Positions 55,966 to 64,000 of a stretch of 64,000 nucleotides of DNA are shown piece after piece. Under the pieces are notes generated by a model. It ran no database searches. It had not been told where the DNA came from and worked only from the letters and a program-made list of their open reading frames with translations. This stretch comes from Tetraselmis striata. Taxonomy: Eukaryota; Chlorophyta; Chlorodendrophyceae; Chlorodendrales; Chlorodendraceae. Position 1 is the first letter of the stretch. Each line of letters starts with the position of its first letter. Position numbers and translations under genes: made by a program. The stretch spans positions 1 through 64,000 of the forward strand of contig VCJN01003014.1 of NCBI GenBank assembly GCA_006384855.1, given 5' to 3'.

Positions 55966-56342
55966 TGTTAGGACTACACCTAACCCTGCACTATACCCAC
56001 ATAACCACTTATCTCATATTACTATCATTTCCTATATCATATCATTACCTGCCGTACTTCTGTAACTCGTACTGTAACATGTACGCATACCATTAACCAT
56101 TATCAATCCCAATCACCAATGCTACTACTAACAGTCCCCGATGCTGCTACTGACATTCCCCGATGCTATATCTCCACAATGACCAAGACTGACCGCTGAA
56201 CTGCTCTGCCGCCGCTCTGCCTCTGTGCTGCTGACTACCGATAAATAGCTGAACCAGCTGATGATTCTGTAACATTCGATACTGTTTCCTCACAACCTTT
56301 GCCTTCGCCTCTAATTGCATTAGAGCACTACTGTACCTTACA
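55966..56342 (+). repeat. 3' LTR
   Basis: 377 bp, TGTTAGGAC...CCTTACA, no difference seen from the 5' LTR. Confidence 0.93.
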
Positions 56343-56347
56343 CCTTC
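56343..56347. repeat. Gypsy target-site duplication, right
   Basis: CCTTC, identical to 50392-50396. Confidence 0.9.
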
Positions 56348-58004
56348 CGCGTGGTTCGACCCAACGTTGCGCATGCTGCCCCTGTCCGTCACGTGCAGTC
56401 CCCGCCGGTCGAGGTGCAAGACGAGCCGGCAGTCGTTGAGGACGAGGCGCTGGCCATTGACGACGATGCACGAGGACGACAAGCCCGGAGAATGGTAGCG
56501 GCCCCAACGAAGACGACGACTCCTTCTGGGAATACGACAACATGGACGGCAACACAGACGAACCAATTGAAGCTGCCGCCGACCCGCCTGCGGCTGGGCC
56601 TGTCGCCGCCGCCGCCGCCGAGCAGGCGAATACTGCGCCCCATTCGAAGACCCAATGGCTACTTGGCGAGGCGGTCACTGTGGTAAAGGCCGTGTTGGCT
56701 GCCGACAAGACAGAGCCCAAAACCACTCAAGTCCCACTAGCCTCCGCCCAGCATGTCTCGTAATTACATTGTAATGGCCCGTATTCGCGATTTTCCCAGG
56801 AATGGGCTTGTAATCGCTATATATACCGTATAATATCCACTTTTCTGCTAGGCTCGGTAGTCGCAAAGAAGTCCCCAAGTTGACTACCGTCAATGCCTCT
56901 CACATTCATGTTGTCCACACCAGGGCAAGCAATCGGAAGCTCTATCTTTGCACCTCGTACTTCAAACAGAGGGACAACACTAAGCATAACGATAACTTCA
57001 TACCTAACCCACATCGCAACATGCTCACCCACACCAACTAGTCGCCGCTCAACAATGGTTAACTTCGCTGGCGGGACAGGGATACCCGTAGGGAAGCATT
57101 TCATATTCCACCAAGTTGGTGGCTTGTCCTCCCCCCTATCACCTTTCGAACTGGCACAGGTCCTCTACGGCTGAAAAATCTTCAGTCTAAAGGGCAGTGC
57201 GCCTATTATATGGGATCTTTCGTGTGGGGATTTGCTTCCACCTGGAGTCCTCTGCGAAGGTATGGTGGAAGGCATGGGCACTCGTCGCTTAAAACGGTCC
57301 GGACACTTAGGGGGGTGTCGCAGGCCGTACATCGGCCGTGCGCGGGGGATAGGTCGTTGAGTCGCTCAGCGGCGCAGCGCACGCATCGCCAAGAACCAGA
57401 CATAATGCACCTGCACACAACAACATAAATAATGCACACACCACAGGTCACATAGGGGGTCGACACATATTCTGACCGGCAGAAACTTTGATGTGGTTCT
57501 ATACTGCCGGATTCTGAAAGTTTGACTAGGGCGGGTGCCTGATTTGGACCAGGGACCACTTTGACAGCGAGGGGAGGAGGGTCGCGGTTAGGCAGAAAGT
57601 CGAATGCGCACTGTGACTTGCCCGCGCTCACCTGACAAGCTTCGGCCGTGCTCCGCCTGGATGATGGCGAAAACCACCGTGGCGGCAGGCTTAAGTGTCC
57701 TTGAGACGTTGTGCCGGGCCTTGAGTGACCGAACCGTGTATGGTCGCCCCACGAGCGGCGGGCGTGGGCTGGGTGGTGATGGCCAACTGACTGTCCCGGG
57801 CGCGTCGCGTAAGCATACAGTTATGCGGGCCGCGGCGAGGGCTACTAATGTGCCGATACCGGTACCCTACTTTTAGCCGTGGGCAGGCGTCCAGCCCTCC
57901 TTCCCCTCAGGAATACGGCGCTTGGAGTTGCGACGCCCCATGGCACACCAGTACTTGGCGCCGGCGGCTCGCAGCGTGTGGGGGTGGGTATTTACACTAG
58001 CCTC
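56348..58004. other. interior of the inverted-repeat region
   Basis: 56351-56763 holds an acidic, Ala/Pro-rich open stretch (DDDSFWEYDNMDGNTDEP in one frame) that reads toward 50391 when the Gypsy is removed, so the insertion split a coding-like region. At 56740-56870 there is a third copy of the lead-in motif of repeats L and R. On the minus strand 57420-57330 encodes 'WRCVRCAAERLNDL...GRCTAC', similar to a C2-C2 zinc ribbon or RanBP2-type finger. At 57873-57960, also minus, the RRNSKRRIPEG segment recurs. No intact gene. Confidence 0.45.
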
Positions 58005-59545
58005 CCAGCCTGTCTCGTAATTACACTGTAATGGCCCGTAATCGTGATTATCCCACGGAATGGGCTTGTATTCGCCGTATCTACCGTGTAATCGCCACTT
58101 TTTTGCTAGGCTTGGTAGTCGAATTGGCGTGCCCGGCTGCCCGCGGTCCGTAATTCCTACCAGTATGTAGGCTACTAGTAGCATGTGCCATCCCCACAGT
58201 ATATTATACCCACATCGCGGCTCGCGCGGCAACCCGTAACGTGTAGCACTTTCGCCACACTGTACTTTAACGGCTCAGCACACGCTCCGTGACGACGCCG
58301 CAACGGCCAACGGCCTCAAACCGCCGGCTGAATTTCTGCAAGTCCCGCGGACATGTTACCATGCATCGCAGCAGCCGGAGCGCAAGTGACTAGCTCCTAC
58401 CCACCACCCCGCTCCTGCGAGCCGCCGGCGCCGAGTAATGGTGTGCCATGGGGCGTCGCAACTCCAAGCGCCGTATTCCTGAGGCCCTGAGGGCAAGGAG
58501 GGCTGGACGCCTGCCACGGGGATTTGGGAAGCGGCGGTAAAGAGAGTGCGCTGCGGCGCGTGTGGCGCCCCTGTCTCGAGGACTCGCTTCTACGACACTC
58601 ACAGATGGACGGAAGCGTGCGCCGAGCCTCCGGACGCCGCCGCGCCTGTCGCAGCCGGTGGTGATGGCGCCCCCGCGCCGCTACTGCACCGTACGTCCGC
58701 CATGCCTCTATAATCTGCTCCGTCCGGACCCGGTCAGACAGAAACGCGGGGCGAGCCGGGTGATGCATCGATGCTGTCGCCGCCGCCACCCCCCCCGCCT
58801 CTCTCTCCGCCGCTCCCGTCTCCCCGAAACGAATCAGCGAGCCCCACACTACGGCGGGGAGGGGCGTTCGGTGTCGCATGATGGTGGCCTGGCAGCAAGC
58901 ATGGCAGCGCAAGAATGGAATGCCGAGCTTCACGTCAGCACGGTCATAACCAAGACGTTCGGGACGCTGGGGAGCTTTCTCGGCCAAGTAGCCCCCCCCC
59001 CCCCGCCCCCACCCATGTTGCCCTCCTTGACGTCCCGTTACTACACCTGCCATAGGCCCACCGCCGCCATATGTGATATATAGCCACCCGTGTGTATCAC
59101 CCAACGTACATGTCGTCAGTTGGATATGGGATAACGAGGAGGCAGATAAGGCGGATCGGGAGCTGTTGATGAAGGTGATTTACACCGACGGCGACGAGGA
59201 AGAGCTAACCGAGTAGGAGATACAACCGCTATACCTGACAATAGAGCAGCTGAGCGATTTCACTCGCAGGTTGCCTCAAGGCGCCATTGACGACCTACCG
59301 GCGGTGCGCCCCTTGCGCACCCACCGACGGTGCCTTCAGGGGGTGCTTGCCCGCGTTGTTGCCCCATAGTTTACGTATTGGTAAGAATATCGCACTGGCG
59401 AGGTGCAAACGATGATTTGCTGAAGATGACGGTTACCCGCGCGTTCGTTTAGATGCTTGCGCGCATACATGTGCACTTGACAAGAGCTACGCAAACTTCT
59501 GGATGCCGACAGCGACGCCGATAGCGGCGCCGAAGGCATTGTCGC
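58005..59545 (+). repeat. direct repeat R with broken gene segments
   Basis: Duplicate of 48456-49930. Carries the same segments: MGRRNSKRRIPE (58449-), 'MAAQEWNAELHVSTVITKTF' (58901-) and 'MKVIYTDGDEEELTE' followed by an in-frame TAG (59213). A C run at 58990-59003 and diverged frames show decay. The two copies differ by several per cent plus indels, so the duplication is older than the Gypsy insertion. Confidence 0.6.
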
Positions 59546-59775
59546 GGGGGTTGTGGATGGCAACCCATCTGACGACAGCCGCGGCGACAGCGCGCGACGG
59601 TGAAGGAGACGATGGCGCGAGGTATGACTTCAGTACTGGGACCAACAACGCTCGAGGGAAGTACGACGACGGGAAGAGGTGAGCATGTATCGTGTCGACC
59701 CGCCCCCTGTGTGGCGCCTTCTAGTCCGTTGCTAACAGCAGTTTCTCCACCCCGCTTCGCAAAAGACGCCGTCAG

Positions 59776-59973
59776 TTGTACACCGGTAGTGCCGACGCCA
59801 TCCTGATGGAGGCCGCGCTCAAACTCTGCGAGTGGAAGCTGAAGCACAATATAAAGACGGCGGTGTTCGAGAGGCTGTCGAAGGTGCTGAAGAAGCACGC
59901 GCTACCGAAGGACGGGTCAGAGCTTACCGAGCGAGACGTGGTACCAGATGGAGCAGTGCCGGAACGTCCCTGA
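59776..59973 (+). pseudogene. N-terminal segment of a tnp2-like transposase
   Basis: Encodes 'LMEAALKLCEWKLKHNIKTA' and 'VFERLSKVLKKHALPKDGSE'. The pattern of a helical 'L..W...H.I...AFE.L...L...LLP..N.LP' is typical of the N-terminal part of En/Spm tnp2-like transposases. It is cut off by a stop 20 bp before the right inverted repeat. It may be the first part of the gene that resumes at 60917, or a separate fragment. Confidence 0.45.
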
Positions 59974-59990
59974 CATAAAGAATTATCCAT

Positions 59991-60633
59991 CGAAGCGTCG
60001 ATTTTTCGGCGGTGAGCTTTATTGCCGTACGGGTACCCGTATACTGCGGATCGGGCCTATAGGTGCATGACAAAAGCGCTTGTCTACTGGCATGTACTAC
60101 TACGTACTGTAATCCACCCGCCCGCCCACCCACGGTTCTTAATTATACAGCCGTCCGATTACGATCTCACGGTTGGGAGGTACTGGTACAGGTTCTCGCT
60201 ACTCGCTGCTGGTAATGGAAAAAAATATATACTCGCAAGTCGTCACAAGCGCTTATCTTCTGACATGTTCTACAAAGTACTATAATCTGGTGGAGCCCGC
60301 TACTGGTACTCGCTACTCGCCACTGGTATAAGGATCACTCGCTACTTGCTGCTGGTATTAACGTTAATGGAAAAAAGATGATACTCGCTAGTCGTCACAA
60401 GCGCTTATCTACTGACATGTTCTACTAAGTACTAAAATCCGGTGAGCCGCCGCTCGAAACGCTGCGCCTGATGACTTCTATGCAAGCCACACGCGAGTTC
60501 ATAGTCGCTACTTCAAAGCGCTGGCAATGCAATTCATGGAACTGTACGGTAGGCCAGTGATATAGAACCCGTTCCTTCAAAATTTTCTGAAAAATCGACG
60601 CATCGCTGATTCAAGTTTTAAGTTACTTCATAT
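59991..60633 (-). repeat. long terminal inverted repeat, right arm
   Basis: About 643 bp, inverse of 47135-47552, longer because of an internal tandem duplication (the 'GTCGTCACAAGCGCTTATCT' block occurs at about 60238 and 60395). Its outer end is GTTACTTCATAT. Confidence 0.85.
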
Positions 60634-60916
60634 CGTTCACTGCTTCCCGTGCGACGAGCATCGGTACTTCCACTCCCTGCATGGTGACTGGCTGGAGCTA
60701 CGATGACCGCTACCCTCGCTCGCCGCAATATGACGCGCTAGACACCCGAGTCACTGCGCCTCCCGCGCCCCGCCACGCCTCAACTGCGCAAGTTTTACTA
60801 CGACTTCAATGTCTGTGAGGTGATGCGCCCCCACCCCCTTCCGTTTGCCCCCACTCATTGGCAGCATTTTCAGCGCAAAGCTTCATTGAGTTATTGTTGC
60901 TGTTGCACGAAACACG
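60634..60916. other. flank between inverted repeat and transposase gene
   Basis: No recognised feature; may hold missing 5' exons of the downstream gene. Confidence 0.35.
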
Positions 60917-63900
60917 ATGATGCATGTGGTGGAGCATTTCTTTTGGGATGAGGAATGGGCTCTGCGCCGAGGCACATGCAGAGACCAGTCTATCAATGGG
61001 TTTTGGAACTCTGAAGCGTGCAAGGCCATGGATGCTGCCACCAACGGGCAGTTTTCTTACAAAGACAATGGGGTGTATGATTTATGTGGAGATGGGGTGG
61101 AGCTGCACTACAGCAAAGCATATTCATGCTGGATATCTGGCATTAGGTTCGTACCCCAGTGCTTTTGCATGCTGCGAGATATATGAGTATAATTCTAGTT
61201 GGGTGGTCTTGACATGTTGTAGTGCAATGTGGCCTTTTACTGCAGGTGTCAAGATATGCCGTCATGAAATCGGGGGGAGAAGCGCAACAGGAAGGTGTTG
61301 ATCATCATCCCAAGGCCCTTTGCACCAAAGCACATTGACATATATGTGGAGGAGACACTCAAGGCAGTTGCCATGACGCAGAGCGCGGAGGGCGCACTGA
61401 CAGTTCAAGATGTGTATGAGGTGACGGACAGCGATTGCAACAAGTCCAGAGCGTGCCGTGACTTGCAGCATCAGGTGTGCACCCACTGTCAGCCTGAAGT
61501 GGGTATGCTAGCCTGCGGTTGGCTGCTGCCGGCATATAACACTGACCTGCACATTCAATGTGAGATGTTGGACCAAAGATATACATAGGCGCCTTCTTTG
61601 CTTACATGCCTGGACGCTTCAAGGCTATGAAGAGTGGTGGAGTTACATCGTGGCACGGCTGCTCCTAGTGTCTGCTACATATATAGTACAGAGGGCAGGG
61701 ACAAGAAAAAAGGTATGACCGTGCATGCAGTAAGTGTCTGCATGCATATATCGTGTTACTGTTGTGGATGATGCTGATCATGCATGGGCGGGTGCGGCTT
61801 CAGGTGCAGGCAAGTACTACTTTGAAGTCTGCCGTCCAGACGCCCGTTACTGCGATGGCTATACAGACGGCGTGCACATGGTGGTGATGGATGCAGCGCA
61901 GGGAAAGACTGCCGGCGATGACTATGAACCCAGCATTGCCTGGTGCGGGGGTGCCCACCTGCAGCTGCCCAGCGCATATATGCGGTATCTGGCAAGGGAG
62001 GCCGGCGTAGGGCGCATCGTGCAAACGATAGCCGGCACTTCGGGCCTGTATGTCCCCATTTCTGCACTGGGTGCTATATGTAAGCTATGTTGACTTTTGG
62101 CCCCTGCCGATAGCACATGTACTACTGCTTGGGGTAGTCAAGGACTTTTGGGAGTATGTCGGCACCCTGAAGGTTAGTGAGCCTTTACATTGATGGTGCT
62201 GCCCGCAAGTGGTTTCTGCCGCAAAGGGCGTTGCCGATATGTGTGTGCCCTTACGGGATATGCGGCCCAAGATGAAGAAGATGGACAGGCGGATGGCGCG
62301 GGTCACCCTGACCAGTGACTTTGGCAGGCCAGTCCGGCCGATGATGCCGTCAGCCGGCACAAGCGGTGTGGTGTGTGCCAACTTGACATGCGAGGACCAC
62401 CTGCACTTCGCGGAGACTGTGGCTGTGCTGGTCCTTGGGTGAGAGGCCCTCGTTGCTATTGCTAGGAGTAACACAGCCCAGCTCCGCCGTAGTGGGGTGC
62501 TGTAAACTGAGGACGTGACCTGCGCGGCAATCGCTGCAAGGATATGTTTGACAGCGCAGAGCATTAACACCTGGCAGTCATGTGGCATCTATTGCAAGGA
62601 GCGGTCATCCACTACCTGAGGGACTGCGAGGAGTGTGACGCTTCTGCTGACAGTGAGGAGTGCCGGCGTGTCAACGAGTACATCAAGAAGCAGCGGGAGG
62701 AGGGTTTCGACTGCTTGCTGACCTGTGCGCAGATGTGCGGCATGCATTTGCCTGATGACATGATGAAACTGAACCTGCACAACCTAGTCTGCTGAGTCAG
62801 AGCCCAGGAGGCGGCCAGGGGCAGCACTGCCCGCGACTCAGAGCTCTGGATGGAGCGCACCGTGCGCCCCCCCCTTTCCCTCATACAATGTGTCTAGGCT
62901 GCTCTCATATGAATACATGCCCTATGTCATATGCAGATGCGGGACGTGAAGTGCGTGGCAAGAGGCAATGGCACCATTGACACGGAGCGGGCCTACGGGC
63001 GGCAGTTCGTACCGGAGGCCCGCATCAAGTTCATGCATGCAGGACTGGACCCAAACTTCCCTAGCCTGCCTCTGTGGTGCCCAGGCTTTGTGGGACAGTG
63101 GGAGGCCGCTGGCGCGGACGATGCGGTGGATATGTTTGAGGGCACGGGACCGGGCTGCAGGCGCGCCACCGTCCATGCAGGCAACTCAGGCGCCCCCGCC
63201 ACTTGGACGGACTGCGAGGTGGCGTTGGCTACGTATTGTGAAGGAACTGGCACACTAGAGCCTGAGCCAGCCTGGAAGGAGGAATATGATGCAAGGGGGC
63301 TCGACCCCCATGAAATCAAGTGAACCCCCTCCCCCCCGCCCCCCCCCGGCCCCATGCCGCCCTCTACTTTCCAATACTGCTTGAATCGTAACGCATGTCA
63401 CAAATCATAATCTTAACGCAGCATGCTCCGGGTATATACTCAACTTCCTACTACCATGTGCACCGCCTATTTACTACATACCCTGTTGCGCGCTTGCGCC
63501 CCGCTGCCCCGGCCTCGTTAGCAAAGGAAATGCGGTTTGTGAAATCGACGGACATGAGTCGAATTCACTCTTATCTGTGGTCAAGAATGATTTAATCCGA
63601 TTCTTGATTCCGATTAATGAGGTTGTTGTCACTATCCCGCAGGTACAACCTGTATCACCAGTGCAAGATAGGGGAGGGGACATCATTCCTGGCTACCTCT
63701 GTAGGACACAAGGACGGAAGGGCAACTACTGGATAAAGGCACCCCCCCCTCCCCACCCCTTCCTCCACGCCTGACTCCAAACTGCCTACATAGGGTCGCC
63801 CTGCTGAGTTCTGGTATATACACACATGCAGGTCGTGCATGAGAAGCCCGAGACACGGAGGCATGTGGTGTTCAAGCACAAGACATGGGACGAGCAATGG

Positions 63901-64000
63901 GTGCCCACCGATGAGTACGGCAAGCAAGCCATACTGCGAGACAAGCGTGCCGAGGTGGAGCAGCATGACAACGACGTGTATGTTGGGGAAGTGTTGTACT
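60917..64000 (+). pseudogene. tnp2-like (En/Spm-type) transposase gene, partial at right edge
   Basis: Multi-exon gene running off the window. Clear exons: 60917-61146, 61246-61474 (phases fit), then blocks at about 61806-62078, 62210-62441, 62580-62880, 62935-63321, 63643-63700 and 63832-64000. The order of motifs matches tnp2-like transposases: 'FFWDEEWALRRG', 'NGFWNSEACKAM', 'YDLCGDGVELHYSKAYSCWI' (G-D-G-V acid), 'LIIIPRPFAPKHIDIYVEET', 'WHLLQGAVIHYLRD', 'LNLHNLVC', 'RAQEAARGS...SELWMERT' and the C-terminal 'HQCKIGEGTSFLATS'. Two TGA codons interrupt otherwise conserved stretches (61265-61267 and 62793-62795); both would be CGA (Arg) by a single C-to-T change. I therefore call it a recently dead transposase gene. 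A KDZ-type relative is the main alternative. Confidence 0.65.

Larger units (their letters stand above)
50397..56342 (+). mobile_element. Ty3/Gypsy chromovirus with adenine-methyltransferase-like ORF
   Basis: A 5946-bp LTR element inserted into the inverted-repeat region. Order: LTR - gag remnant - DNA methyltransferase-like ORF - protease - RT - RNase H - integrase - chromodomain - polypurine tract - LTR. PR-RT-RH-IN with a C-terminal chromodomain defines a chromovirus. The two 377-bp LTRs show no difference I can find, so the insertion is young, yet the pol frame is broken at several points, most of them at homopolymers. The capsid part of gag is missing. Confidence 0.93.

Noticed and set aside
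61265..61267. TGA as selenocysteine codon
   Set aside because: The gene is a transposase with a second TGA elsewhere, both one step from CGA; no SECIS-like structure was evident and selenocysteine has no role in this family.

Overview
This is nuclear eukaryotic DNA, most likely from a green alga (chlorophyte). The genes are intron-rich with GT–AG introns and a GC-rich coding style. The mobile elements also fit: a chromodomain Ty3/Gypsy element, tyrosine-recombinase elements with split direct repeats (DIRS/PAT-like), hAT, a tnp2-like (En/Spm-type) transposase and a tRNA-derived SINE. I could not assign a species. About half the window is transposable elements in several decay states. Very long poly(C)/poly(G) runs (19-26 nt) recur throughout.

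Host genes, left to right: an EF-hand protein (minus, 5 exons including a 20-nt microexon) lies just downstream of COQ10, a ubiquinone-binding START-domain protein (minus, 3 exons). A 14-exon gene on the plus strand (20338-28600) encodes a secretory family-2-like glycosyltransferase of about 907 aa. Two paralogous PC-esterase/TBL-like genes (minus; 29625-31348 and 40298-42296) share an intron position. About 8.9 kb separates them, nearly all of it two mobile elements. For these genes, and for the hAT transposase, the exons I assigned keep one frame across every junction.

Mobile elements: (1) a complete hAT element (31816-36138) with an 8-bp target duplication and an intact 7-exon, 860-aa transposase; (2) an intact 3.2-kb tyrosine-recombinase element (36409-39632) with A1...B1A2...B2 repeats, a Gag-like ORF and a YR ORF but no reverse transcriptase, plus a decayed full-length copy (16018-19543, minus) and a 5' fragment (3519-4262); (3) a Ty3/Gypsy chromovirus (50397-56342) with 377-bp LTRs, a CCTTC target duplication and a C-terminal chromodomain. 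Between a gag remnant and the protease it carries an ORF resembling phage/DIRS-type DNA N6-adenine methyltransferases; (4) two 1.3-kb TA-flanked TIR elements in opposite orientation; (5) four copies of a SINE; (6) a 175-bp MITE; (7) a long inverted-repeat region (47135-60633) with internal direct duplications, into which the Gypsy element inserted; (8) a tnp2-like transposase gene with in-frame TGA codons that runs off the right edge.

The strongest candidates for something undescribed are the methyltransferase-bearing chromovirus, the RT-less split-repeat YR element, and the C-run expansion seen by comparing the two YR copies (C7 to C20 and C7 to C26).
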